Below, one piece after another: positions 8,101 through 16,228 of a stretch of DNA of 64,000 nt (positions are counted from its first letter, which is position 1; every line of letters begins with the position of its first letter). Under the pieces are notes generated by a model. It was not told the DNA's origin, did not search any database, and was given only the letters and a program-made list of their open reading frames with translations. The DNA comes from Rhodopirellula bahusiensis (lineage in GTDB: Bacteria; Planctomycetota; Planctomycetia; Pirellulales; Pirellulaceae). The translations under genes and the position numbers were made by a program. The DNA is taken from assembly GCF_002727185.1 (NCBI RefSeq), contig NZ_NIZW01000002.1:558001-622000 (forward strand). Reading direction: 5' to 3'.

Positions 8101-8895
8101 ATGGCTCTCTTAGTGACCTGCGACGCCGGCGGCGACCGGATCCCAGAATCACTGCGCGAGCCGCTCGCTCAAGCTGGCATATCGAGCGTCATTCCGGGCA
8201 TCGAGCCATTGATCAACGAGACGTCGATCAACGAGTCATCGGTCAGCCGCGATGACCCATCTCGGTTGTTGATGCCACCAATTGATCGCGAAGCGGGGTT
8301 AGCGGCACGTTTGATTGCCGATCATGCGGAATGCGATTTGATAGCAAACCCTTATCGAGCGGACTTGGTCGACGTGGGTCGTTCCGTCCACCACCGCAAT
8401 CTCTTCCGGCCATCGGTTCGCAAGTTGCCAGCAAAAGTACGCAAGGCAATTCTTTCTGAGATCCGCACACCCTATCGCGAGACCGTGCGGCGACGGATCA
8501 GTGAGATGTTGCTGCAGTATCCCTACGTCGTTCATCTGTCGATTCGCACATTCGCGGCTCGAACCGCGTCGGGGCAGTGGCAGCGAGGCGACGTCGGGCT
8601 GCTGTACGATCCCGGCCGCGCCGACGAGCTGGATTGGTGCTTGGATTTGTCGGACGAGTTGTACTTCGCGATGCCGGACCTGCGTGTCCGCCGCAACCAT
8701 CCCGGCCGCGGAACCAACGATTCGTTGACGAAAGCGATGCGAAAGCACTTCTACGACGTGCACTACTTGGGCGTGGAGGTCGTACTGAATCGTGCCTGGG
8801 TGGCTCGTCCGGTGCTTCGTCGACGCGAGGTATTGCGAGTCTTGGCCAACGCAATTCGAGAAGTGACTCCGGAAGCGACTCCCCAAGCCGCCTGA
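8101..8895 (+). CDS. N-formylglutamate amidohydrolase-like protein
   Basis: This 264-residue protein resembles the N-formylglutamate amidohydrolase (FGase) family. It opens with LLVTCDAGGDRIPESL, where the family usually has a His-containing ..SCEHAGNRIP. Then come DREAGLAARLIADHAECDLIANPYRADLVDVGRS, VVHLSIRTFAART and RGDVGLLYDPGRADE. In the first motif His is replaced by Asp/Ala (TCDAGGD), and the usual HSFTP reads HLSIRTF, so metal binding may differ. Known family role: last step of one histidine-degradation route, but many family members have other uses. The start at 8101 has AGGAG eight bases upstream, 15 bp behind aroA, so it probably belongs to the aroA transcript. Confidence 0.72.
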   Translation: MALLVTCDAGGDRIPESLREPLAQAGISSVIPGIEPLINETSINESSVSRDDPSRLLMPPIDREAGLAARLIADHAECDLIANPYRADLVDVGRSVHHRNLFRPSVRKLPAKVRKAILSEIRTPYRETVRRRISEMLLQYPYVVHLSIRTFAARTASGQWQRGDVGLLYDPGRADELDWCLDLSDELYFAMPDLRVRRNHPGRGTNDSLTKAMRKHFYDVHYLGVEVVLNRAWVARPVLRRREVLRVLANAIREVTPEATPQAA

Positions 8896-8925
8896 GTCCA
8901 CTATCAACCTGTCCGCAATCAACCT

Positions 8926-8953
8926 GTAGCTCGGTGGTCCCCCACCGAGCTAC
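8926..8953 (+). repeat. Perfect hairpin repeat downstream of the amidohydrolase-like gene
   Basis: GTAGCTCGGTGG and CCACCGAGCTAC form a perfect 12-bp stem with a TCCC loop, 30 bp after the stop codon. No T-run follows, so it is not a canonical intrinsic terminator. It resembles the short palindromic repeats scattered in planctomycete intergenic DNA and may act as an mRNA 3'-end stabiliser. Confidence 0.7.
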
Positions 8954-9163
8954 GGAACTTGTTTCCGTTTGTTCCGGTTGCCGAACCTATCCGCCCGTGA
9001 CCTTTTCGTTTGAATCGGTCGTCCGTTGCGGAACAAAATCTTGCGGGAACCGGGAGTTCCGTTGCCGATCAACTCGATAGGCACCCGCATGAAGCGATCG
9101 ACGGTGCCATTTCATGGACGAAGCTGGAATGTTCTTTTCCCCCCCAGCCTTCGAGTCCTCCTC

Positions 9164-9994
9164 ATGCGAAATCTCACCCTCGGCACGATCATCGTTGTCG
9201 GTGGCTTGCTCGCGGCGATCCCATTTCGTCGCGACGCGGTGCATCCTGAGTCTTCAGATCCCAACGCTTTGGCGACCGGTCCGACGACGGCCCCGTTTGC
9301 GATCGCCACGTCCGATCCTTTGAGTCCTCCCTGGGACACGGAATCATCCGTGGCCGGGCAAGTGGCCTCCTCTTCCAGTCCATCCCAAGCAACGGGCTGG
9401 CCAAATCACCGTGGGCCCGATCCGCCCAGCCAGGGTTACGCCGCACCGTCCCAGTCGGCGGCTTTTGCAGCGACCGGTCCGAATGCCATTCCTTCGCAGC
9501 AACCTGCGCGTCCGCGTCGCGACGGGCGTTTGCCGCTGACTTACAACGATTTGGCCGTTCCGCTCAGCAACCCTCATTTCCCCGACCGACGCTTCAACGC
9601 GTTGTCGAGTTCGCCTGCCAATCCGATGGCACGTCAATCAGTTCCGCCGGTTGGCATGGCCGAGGCTCGTGTGCAGGGGACTTCGCCAGCTAATCAGTCA
9701 CACGTCGCGGCGGATCCACGCGTGGCAACTTCGTCGAAATCAGCATCGGCTCCCGTCGCCCGCGAAGAATCGACTCCGGCACAACTAGCGAGTTCCGGCC
9801 CGGCTTCTCAAGCGATTCCGGATGCCCAGCGGCAAGTCCTTCGTCCTCCGACCTTGGATCTGCATGGTCAGAACGCTTCGCAGCAGCCAACACGTTCGCG
9901 TTCGTTCAAGATTCCTGAAGTCGAAATGCCCGCTATGCCGCCAGCACCCAGCGTGATGGAACGCCAGCGTCATTGGATCCGGCAACCAGAGTGA
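9164..9994 (+). CDS. Exported Pro/Ser/Ala-rich protein of unknown function
   Basis: ATG 9164 gives a 276-residue product with an N-terminal hydrophobic segment (LTLGTIIVVGGLLAAIPF, about 4-21), a signal anchor or signal peptide. The rest is of low complexity, rich in Pro, Ser, Ala and Gln (for example PSQQPARPRRDGRLPL), and likely disordered. It has no cysteines and no catalytic motif. The frame is open to 9026, but the extra residues have no signal-like features. No family is recognised. It stands alone between the aroA unit and parA. Confidence 0.6.
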   Translation: MRNLTLGTIIVVGGLLAAIPFRRDAVHPESSDPNALATGPTTAPFAIATSDPLSPPWDTESSVAGQVASSSSPSQATGWPNHRGPDPPSQGYAAPSQSAAFAATGPNAIPSQQPARPRRDGRLPLTYNDLAVPLSNPHFPDRRFNALSSSPANPMARQSVPPVGMAEARVQGTSPANQSHVAADPRVATSSKSASAPVAREESTPAQLASSGPASQAIPDAQRQVLRPPTLDLHGQNASQQPTRSRSFKIPEVEMPAMPPAPSVMERQRHWIRQPE

Positions 9995-10068
9995 GTGCGA
10001 TTGGTACTTCGCCAACCCGGCAATTGGTGATGCTTCGAAGCAAGTACGCAGCCGTCTTCGCTGATGTC

Positions 10069-10126
10069 AGCCGTTTGGTGTTAGCCAGGGTTCCCACGCA
10101 CAACCAACGCTAAGGCACAAACGGCT
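10069..10126 (+). repeat. Inverted repeat, AGCCGTTTGG...ACGGCT
   Basis: AGCCGTTTGGTGTTAGC on the left is answered by GCTAAGGCACAAACGGCT on the right, giving an imperfect stem of about 14 bp around a loop of about 24 bp. No T-run follows. It resembles a planctomycete intergenic palindrome. Function is unknown. Confidence 0.6.
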
Positions 10127-10188
10127 CACGGGATTCACCCCACTCGTTCCAGCCTTCCTGCTCAATCGTGATCGCCAATGCACGAGAC

Positions 10189-10245
10189 AGCGGCTGGGCG
10201 CGAGCCCTCTGGTGACGAACCGGGCGGCTCGCTCCGCTCCGCTAC
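10189..10245 (+). repeat. Dispersed repeat (AGCGG...GCGAGCC...CCGCTA), copy 1
   Basis: The sequence runs from AGCGGCTGGGCGCGAGCC through GGTGACGAACCGGG to CTCCGCTA. A related copy lies at 50350-50406 (GCGCAAGCCGCCCGGTGAGG ... CCGCTA). Both copies start with AGCGG and end with CCGCTA, so each can fold on itself. Confidence 0.6.
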
Positions 10246-10285
10246 ATCTTGTTTTCTGCTACCCACCGCTATGTCACCTGCCCAA

Positions 10286-10350
10286 TTTCACACGAAACTC
10301 GCGCAGGCAGAAACACACTGGGCAGGTCAAGCCCGGTTTCTTATGAAACC
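10286..10350 (+). promoter_or_regulatory. parS-like palindromes upstream of parAB
   Basis: Two sites resemble the common chromosomal parS core GTTTCACGTGAAAC: TTTCACACGAAAC at 10286-10298, and GGTTTC-TTAT-GAAACC at 10335-10350, the second a perfect inverted repeat. Each matches the core at about 11 of 14 positions. They lie 117-181 bp upstream of parA. Location and palindromicity suit a ParB-binding or autoregulatory site; the central mismatches keep confidence low. Confidence 0.35.
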
Positions 10351-10466
10351 AGTCTTGTTTCGCGAGCTTTGTTTCACCTAGTTTCCCGCTTGTCCAAGGT
10401 GTTCCTTGGTCAGTCGGCAAACGGACTTGCCGGCAATGTGATTCATCCGATTCGGACGCATAGAAC

Positions 10467-11213
10467 GTGGCGAAGATTTTGTCAGTCGTGAACCAGAAAG
10501 GAGGCGTTGGGAAGACCACCACATCGGTCAACCTATCCGCCGCCCTGGCCATGTCTGGCAAGAAAACCTTGTTGGTCGACATCGACCCGCAATGCAACGC
10601 CACCTCTGCACTGGGCCAATCGCCCGCCGCACATCATGGATTGACGGGAACCGAGTCGCTTCCTGATTCGATCGTCGAAACCGATGTGCAGCATCTCGGG
10701 TTGTTGCCCGGCAGTCGTTCTTTCCACGATGCGGACATGCTTGCAGAAACCGGCGATCGATCGACCGCTCGACTTCGCAAGCATCTCGACAGTGTGATGG
10801 AAGAATACGAATACATCTTGATCGATTGCCCGCCCAGCGCGGGAGCCATGACCGAAACGGCGCTGACTGCCAGCACCGAAGTGTTGATTCCGATCCAGTG
10901 CGAGTACTTCGCGATGGTTGGTGTCACGCAACTGATTGGAACGATCAAGAAAGTCATCACTGCCACCGACGGACGTCTGACCTTTGGCGGCATCCTGCTG
11001 ACAATGTATGACGAATCACTTGAACTGACCCGCGAAGTCGACGAAGAGGTCCGAGACTTCTTTGGCGACATCGTTTTTGAAAGTGTCGTGCCACGGGACG
11101 TCGCATTGTGCGAAGCCCCCAGTCACGGCCAAACCGTTTTCCAGTACGCCCCGCGAAGTCGCGGCGCGTTCGCTTATACCCAACTGTGCATGGAGGTACT
11201 GCAACGTGACTAA
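10467..11213 (+). CDS. parA: Chromosome-partitioning ATPase ParA (Soj)
   Basis: This 248-residue protein is a deviant Walker ATPase of the ParA/Soj class. It shows KGGVGKTTTSVNLSAALA near the N-terminus, LLVDIDPQCNATSALG (Walker A' region), YILIDCPPSAGAMTETAL (Walker B), and IPIQCEYFAMVGVTQLI. The start is GTG at 10467, exactly at the family's N-terminus (MAKILSVVNQKGG). Expected role: ATP-dependent, nucleoid-associated partner of ParB in origin segregation. It overlaps parB by 8 bp, so the two are translated from one message. A strong intrinsic terminator follows parB. Confidence 0.96.
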   Translation: MAKILSVVNQKGGVGKTTTSVNLSAALAMSGKKTLLVDIDPQCNATSALGQSPAAHHGLTGTESLPDSIVETDVQHLGLLPGSRSFHDADMLAETGDRSTARLRKHLDSVMEEYEYILIDCPPSAGAMTETALTASTEVLIPIQCEYFAMVGVTQLIGTIKKVITATDGRLTFGGILLTMYDESLELTREVDEEVRDFFGDIVFESVVPRDVALCEAPSHGQTVFQYAPRSRGAFAYTQLCMEVLQRD

Positions 11214-12195
11214 CGCGACAACCAATCGAACCAACACCAGCAAAGCACCCGCTGGCAAAGACCGCCGCCTCGGAAAAGGCTTGGCTGCTTTGTTGGGTGA
11301 GCCAATGGACGACATCGTGCCGCCAGGCGAAACCAACGATGCCCCTAAGCCTGGCATCCAATCACTCGAGTTGCCAATCGACTCGGTCGAAGCCAACCCG
11401 TTTCAGCCTCGTCGCGAATTCAACCCAGACGAGATCGCTTCGCTGGCCGAATCGATCAAGAACCATCAACAGCTGCAGCCGATCTTGGTTCGCATTGTTG
11501 ACGGTCGTTACCAACTGATCAGCGGCGAACGTCGCCTGCGTGCGACCATCCACGCGGGCTTGCAAACGATCCGCGCCGAAGTTCGCGAAGCCGACGACCG
11601 TTTGGTTGCTGAGCTGGCGATCATCGAGAATTTGCAACGCAAGGACTTGAACGCGATCGAAAAAGCGATGTCATTCAAACGCTACATTGACGAACACAAA
11701 TGCAAACAAGACGACTTGGCTCGTCGATTGAGCATCGACCGAAGCACGATCGCCAACCTGATGCGTTTGTTGGAACTGCCTCAACCAATCGTTGAGATGG
11801 TTACCAGCGGCGAATTGACCGCGGGACACGCTCGAGCATTGTTGCCGATCGGCGAAGTGGAAGTCCAAGTCGTCACTGCGAAGAAGATCCTCGAAGAAGG
11901 ATGGAGCGTTCGCAAAACCGAAACCGGCGTGGCGGAATTGCTGCGTGCGGAAGAGGACAGCGACACGGGCCTGAAGGTCACCAATGTCTCTCGCCAAAAA
12001 CGCAAACCAGTGCCGCCGCACATCGAAGCGATGCAGCAAGAGATGCGAATGGTTTTCGGTACCAAGGTCGAGATCAAAGCGTCGGCACGAAGTCGCGGCA
12101 AGGTCACGATTCACTTCAGTGACGCCGAAGAGTTCGAACGCATTCGTGGGTTGCTCGGCAGCGTCAACCGACCTCAGCTTCGCGTCGCGGGCTGA
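11206..12195 (+). CDS. parB: Chromosome-partitioning protein ParB (Spo0J), CTPase/DNA-binding
   Basis: GTG at 11206 gives 329 residues beginning TNATTNRTN, with RRLGKGLAALLGE next, the usual ParB N-terminal ParA-stimulating segment. The ParB/Srx domain follows: VEANPFQPRREFNPDEIASLAESI (61-84) and the GERRLRA CTP-binding box (108-114). A helix-turn-helix follows (about 165-192, DDLARRLSIDRSTIANLMRLLELP), with the GHARALL motif after it and a C-terminal dimerisation domain ending NRPQLRVAG. Known role: loads at parS, slides as a CTP clamp, and recruits condensin and ParA. The longer frame back to 11062 only reads parA in another frame and is not used. Confidence 0.95.
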   Translation: MTNATTNRTNTSKAPAGKDRRLGKGLAALLGEPMDDIVPPGETNDAPKPGIQSLELPIDSVEANPFQPRREFNPDEIASLAESIKNHQQLQPILVRIVDGRYQLISGERRLRATIHAGLQTIRAEVREADDRLVAELAIIENLQRKDLNAIEKAMSFKRYIDEHKCKQDDLARRLSIDRSTIANLMRLLELPQPIVEMVTSGELTAGHARALLPIGEVEVQVVTAKKILEEGWSVRKTETGVAELLRAEEDSDTGLKVTNVSRQKRKPVPPHIEAMQQEMRMVFGTKVEIKASARSRGKVTIHFSDAEEFERIRGLLGSVNRPQLRVAG

Positions 12196-12243
12196 TAAAG
12201 TTTGGCTGAGCTGAAATCGCTGAGCCACCGAAGATTCACCTGG

Positions 12244-12289
12244 CCGGCGTGGTGTCGCAGATTCAGTCTGTCACCACGTCGGTTTTTTT
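12244..12289 (+). terminator. Intrinsic terminator after parAB
   Basis: CCGGCGTGGTG (12244-12254) pairs with CACCACGTCGG (12272-12282) in an 11-bp stem with one G-T wobble and a 17-base loop, followed by seven T residues. It lies about 50 bp after the parB stop and fits a rho-independent terminator well. Confidence 0.85.
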
Positions 12290-12945
12290 ATGCGCGCGTC
12301 GAGTTCTAGTTTGGTTCCGACGTCGCGTTTCCGTAGGTTGGGCTCCCAGCCCGATGAGCACCAGCATAACTACCAGTCTCCACACTCCACGAAGGAAGCC
12401 GTACAGCTTTACTTCACCCTCCCAGAGGTTGTGCAGATATTAATTGCTCTGTTCGTGGCGTCTTGCGAACCCCGCCCGCGCAGGAGGTCGTGCGGTTTTC
12501 AAATTGTTGTATTGCCACGCGATTATCATCACCCTCCCCTTGGGAGGGTCGAGCGAAGCGAGGGGAGGGCTCAGCATTGAATTCGGCGCGTAACCCTCCC
12601 CGGCCCGAAGCGGCCCGACCCTCCCAAAGGGAGGGTGAAGTAAAACTGCACGACACTCCCAAAGGGAGTGTGAAGCAAAACGGGGCGACCTCGAAGCGGG
12701 GCGAGGTGAGCCAGGGCAATTTGAACTAGAGCGGTTGCTTCGTCGGGCTTGGAAGCCCAACGTACTGGGTGGACGAATGTGGCGTGGGTTTGCGCTCCCC
12801 CGGTGGGTCGATCCGGCCAGGCAAACTTGTTGGGGTGATGGGGCTGGAATTCCTGCGGTTGCCGGGGTGAAAACCGCTCCTGGGCCTACGTGGGCGGTAC
12901 CCCGCCGTCTAAAATACAGTGCGCGAAATTCGGCAGGTGTGGCCG
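12290..12945. repeat. Intergenic repeat cluster (CACCCTCCC hairpins, nested inverted repeats)
   Basis: No credible gene is seen. Three hairpins share one design: ACCCTCCC-ctt-GGGAGGGT (12531-12549), ACCCTCCC-aaa-GGGAGGGT (12618-12636) and ACACTCCC-aaa-GGGAGTGT (12653-12671). TACAGCTTTACTTCACCCTC at 12402 recurs inverted at 12629-12650. CGTAGGTTGGGCTCCCAGCC at 12332-12354 recurs inverted at 12743-12765, so the cluster sits inside an outer inverted repeat of about 430 bp. The last 180 bp leading to the kinase gene are G-rich without clear structure. Confidence 0.65.
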
Positions 12946-15348
12946 ATGCTTTCGCGGGTGATGCCCCCTTCGGACTTGTTGATGTCCAGCCTGATTGAAA
13001 CGATTGAAGTCGACGCTGCTTTGGCAAAACGTTTGTCAGAGATGCCTGCCGATTCACAAACACTGACGCTATCGCTTGATGCGATCGCCAGTGGTGGATC
13101 GCCCGCTGGCGTTCTGCAGCATCCAAGCTGGGCTATGGCGCCGCATACCTCCACACCCTTGTTGGCCCCGAATTCCGATGGGACGGAGTCGGGGTTAGCT
13201 CAAACGATCGAGGTATCCGAAAGCAGCGGCTTGGTCGAGGACAAGGCCGCGGCCTCGGGTGAGCAGATGGACGGCCAGTCCAAGCAGCCACAGGCGCTGG
13301 CGAAGTGCGAAGGCTTCTTGCCGCCACGTCGCGTTGCGATGTTGAGTTCGGATCCGACCAAAGCGGATTGCTCGTCGTTGAAGGATGTCGAATATCGATT
13401 GGTCGGAACCTTGGGTAGCGGCGGCACTGGGATCGTTTACCAGGCTCACCAGCGTGCGATCGATCGCGAGGTGGCAATCAAGGTGTTGAGGCGAGAGCTA
13501 GCTTCGGACGCTTCGTCACGAGGACGCTTCTTGGCTGAGGCTCGCGTGATCGGTGCGTTGGATCACCCCAACGTGATCGCGCTGCATGATCTATGCATCG
13601 ACGATGAAGGACAGCTGTTCTACTCGATGAAGCGGGTCGACGGAGCGAGCTGGGATCAACAAATAGACACGCTTTCTTTGGAAAAAAACCTCAATATTTT
13701 GCTGCGAGTTGCCGATGCGATTCGTTACGCCCATTCGCGAGGACTGGTCCATCGCGATTTGAAGCCCGAGAACGTGATGCTCGGTCGCTTCGGCGAAGTC
13801 CTGGTCGCTGACTGGGGGCTCGCTCTCAGCAAGTCGTCCTTGACTCCTTCGGCGAACGAATCCAGCACCGATTCCAATCATGCGATCGGTGGCACGCCGG
13901 CTTACATGGCGCCGGAACTAGCCGCGGGCGATCTGTTCGGGATCACTTACGCCACCGACATTTACTTGCTCGGTGCGATCTTGTTTCGTGTTGTCACGGG
14001 TTTCCCGCCGCACCACGGCAAGAGTCTGTTGGCCTGCATTCGTGCCGCGGCTCACAACAAAATTGAACCCATTCCAGAACACCTCGGTGACACCGAGTTG
14101 GAACTGATTCAAATCGCTCTCAAAGCGATGGCGACGGAGCCGCTGGATCGGTTCACTTCGGTGGAGGAGTTGATCGAAGCGATCGAGGGTCACCGTTCTC
14201 ACGAAGCCAGTGATCGATTGGTGCGTCGCGCGAAACGTCGTTTGGCTGAAATCGACGAGATGGATGCTCCCGAGGTGGTCGTGAAAGAAGGCGGCAACTC
14301 AGGATTGCGAGCGGATCGCTACGAACGTTTCGCGGCCGTCGACGCGTTGCTTCGCGAAGCCATCGAGATTTGGCCTGACAACCGTCGTGCGATCGACACT
14401 CTTCGCAGCACCCAACTGGAGTTTGCTCGAACGGCAACGGCTCAGGGCGACTTGGATTTAGCATTGGTGCTGTACGAGTCCGCTGGGAAGTCCGACAGCG
14501 AAGCGGCCGCGCGAGTTCGTAAAAAACGTGATCGTCGTGAACGAGTCCGTGAAAGCCAGGCCAAGTACTCGACGTTGTTCACTCATTCGCCCGACGCTGG
14601 TTTGTTGATCCGGTGGTCCGATGGTGTCGTGATGGAAGCCAACACGGCGTGCCTGGACATGTTGGGTTACGAGAAGGAAGAAGTCGTTGGCGAAAAGATG
14701 ACTTCGCTGTCGATCTGGGCGTGCCCGATGGCTCGTGAAAAGTTCATTGACCAGTTGGCTCGCGAGGGCCAGATCGACAACTTCGAAACTCAGTTTGTGC
14801 CCAAGGAAACTTCGCTGCAGCAGCCGGTATGCGACGACAAAGCGGTCGATGTCAGCAAGGTTTCTGGGTTGATCGATGTGTTGATCAGTTCTCGGACCGT
14901 CCAGTTAGGCGGCGAAGAAATGTTGTTGTCGACGGTGCGAGACATCTCGGCACGCAAAACCGCGGAACATGATTTGGAACATTCTCGTCGCCGCCTGCGA
15001 GACCTTCAGCGTCTGGCGGGGTTAGGTAGTTGGTCGTTCACTTTGAAATCGCAAGCGATTCACTGGTCCGATGAGGCTTACCGATTGACTGGACGAGAGG
15101 TGCATCGCGGGGCACCCGATTACAACGAATTGATCGCGTCGGTCCACCCCGACGATCGCGAAAAGCTTCAAATGGCCATCGAACGCAGCGTGACCCAAGG
15201 GACTTCCTACCAGTTGAAGTTCCGCTACCGTGACGACCAAGGCAAATATCGAAAGCTGTTCACGCGAGGGAATCCGGTGTTCGATGCGGATGACAACGTG
15301 ATCGAGATCTACGGCATTTTGCAACACGTCGCTGCGGGAGGTGGCTGA
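12946..15348 (+). CDS. Ser/Thr protein kinase with C-terminal tandem PAS domains
   Basis: The 800-residue protein has a Ser/Thr-rich N-terminal region (1-145) and a Hanks-type kinase domain (about 150-420). Visible kinase elements are the glycine loop LGSGGTGIVYQA, VAIKVLRRE with Lys179, HRDLKPEN with Asp271, DWG in place of DFG (VADWGLAL), and GTPAYMAPELAAG. A helical linker follows, then PAS domain 1 (YSTLFTHSPDAGLLIRW, about 540-660) and PAS domain 2 with its PAC part (GLGSWSFTLKSQAIHWSDEA, about 695-800). No histidine-kinase or output domain follows the PAS pair, so the PAS modules probably sense a signal for the kinase. No transmembrane segment is seen. ATG 12946 has AGGTG about 7 bases upstream; 12919 (GTG), 12961 and 12982 are alternatives. 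Confidence 0.88.
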   Translation: MLSRVMPPSDLLMSSLIETIEVDAALAKRLSEMPADSQTLTLSLDAIASGGSPAGVLQHPSWAMAPHTSTPLLAPNSDGTESGLAQTIEVSESSGLVEDKAAASGEQMDGQSKQPQALAKCEGFLPPRRVAMLSSDPTKADCSSLKDVEYRLVGTLGSGGTGIVYQAHQRAIDREVAIKVLRRELASDASSRGRFLAEARVIGALDHPNVIALHDLCIDDEGQLFYSMKRVDGASWDQQIDTLSLEKNLNILLRVADAIRYAHSRGLVHRDLKPENVMLGRFGEVLVADWGLALSKSSLTPSANESSTDSNHAIGGTPAYMAPELAAGDLFGITYATDIYLLGAILFRVVTGFPPHHGKSLLACIRAAAHNKIEPIPEHLGDTELELIQIALKAMATEPLDRFTSVEELIEAIEGHRSHEASDRLVRRAKRRLAEIDEMDAPEVVVKEGGNSGLRADRYERFAAVDALLREAIEIWPDNRRAIDTLRSTQLEFARTATAQGDLDLALVLYESAGKSDSEAAARVRKKRDRRERVRESQAKYSTLFTHSPDAGLLIRWSDGVVMEANTACLDMLGYEKEEVVGEKMTSLSIWACPMAREKFIDQLAREGQIDNFETQFVPKETSLQQPVCDDKAVDVSKVSGLIDVLISSRTVQLGGEEMLLSTVRDISARKTAEHDLEHSRRRLRDLQRLAGLGSWSFTLKSQAIHWSDEAYRLTGREVHRGAPDYNELIASVHPDDREKLQMAIERSVTQGTSYQLKFRYRDDQGKYRKLFTRGNPVFDADDNVIEIYGILQHVAAGGG

Positions 15349-15544
15349 TTCGGTCGTCTCGCGTGAAGGTCGGATTTGTTCGTCCAACGTTGCGGTCGTG
15401 TTTCGCTATGCTGAGTTTGGTTTCATGACCGAACGAAACACGCTTTTGTTTTGTTGACCCGCCCTGCCCTTTTTCGTCCCCTTCAGTGCCCTGACTTCGC
15501 CGACCCAATCCACCGTCCTGCGTTACACGCAATCCGATCCCGAC

Positions 15545-16228
15545 GTGCGGCTGATGCTGCGCGTGAAAGAGGATGATGCGGGCGCGTTCGAAGAGTTGGT
15601 TCGTCGTTACCAAGCAAGGTTGGTTCGGTTGATGCAACACCTGGCACCGCGAGGAGACCTGGCTGAGGACTTGGCCCAAGAGACTTTTTTGCGTGTCTAC
15701 CGCGCTCGTCAAAGCTACACACCCGGCGCCAAGTTCTCGACTTGGTTGTTCACGATCGCGGGCAATGTCGCTCGCAATTCAAAACGCACGGCGGCGCGAC
15801 GACATGAAACCAGCGAAGTCGACTCGCCGCGCGGCGCGGATGATTCCGGCGATGCCCCGTTCTTGGCGGTGACCGCAGTGGACAGCAGCGGTTTGATGCC
15901 GACTCGCCAAGTCGAAGGAGATGAAAGAGCGTCGATCGTTCGTTCGGCCGTGGCGTCGTTGAATGAACGTCAACGGATGGCGTTGATTCTGTCTCGGTTT
16001 GAAAACATGAGTTACGTCGAAATTGCCGAAACGATGAGCCTGAGCACCAAGGCGGTGAAGTCGCTGCTCAGCCGGGCCCGCGTGAGTTTGAAAGAGGCCC
16101 TAACGCCCTACATCGAATCGGGACAACTGGGTGGGACGTTCGATCCGGCCATGTCGATGCCGTCCATGCAAATCGAGAGAAGCACCAGCCAAACTGCCGG
16201 CGAAATGATCGAGGAGGAGCCATCATGA
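15545..16228 (+). CDS. ECF-family RNA polymerase sigma factor
   Basis: This 227-residue protein has sigma region 2 (DDAGAFEELVRRYQARLVRLMQHL, DLAEDLAQETFLRVYRARQSY, FSTWLFTIAGNVARNSKR) and region 4 (LNERQRMALILSRFENMSYVEIAETMSLSTKAVKSLLSRARVSLKEAL). A linker of about 60 residues joins them. It directs RNA polymerase to a dedicated regulon and is presumably held by the membrane anti-sigma factor encoded next; the TGA overlaps that gene's ATG (ATGA at 16225). GTG 15545 starts almost at region 2.1. The same frame stays open back to a TGA at 15455 and reads LTSPTQSTVLRYTQSDPDV before it, with only CTG as possible start (15491). The true N-terminus may therefore lie upstream. Confidence 0.93.
   Translation: MRLMLRVKEDDAGAFEELVRRYQARLVRLMQHLAPRGDLAEDLAQETFLRVYRARQSYTPGAKFSTWLFTIAGNVARNSKRTAARRHETSEVDSPRGADDSGDAPFLAVTAVDSSGLMPTRQVEGDERASIVRSAVASLNERQRMALILSRFENMSYVEIAETMSLSTKAVKSLLSRARVSLKEALTPYIESGQLGGTFDPAMSMPSMQIERSTSQTAGEMIEEEPS

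Larger units (their letters stand above)
9995..10466. other. Repeat-bearing gap upstream of parA
   Basis: This 472-bp gap has no convincing coding frame. It holds the GCCGTTTG...CAAACGGC inverted repeat (10069-10126), a dispersed repeat (10189-10245) and parS-like palindromes (10286-10350), each listed separately. Confidence 0.6.

Noticed and set aside
8926-8953. Intrinsic terminator call for the perfect 12-bp hairpin
   Set aside because: No T-run follows on either strand, so it was kept only as a palindromic repeat.
12735-12998. Possible small gene upstream of the kinase
   Set aside because: The frame covers repeat-like G-rich DNA, overlaps the kinase start, and has no family or ribosome-binding evidence.
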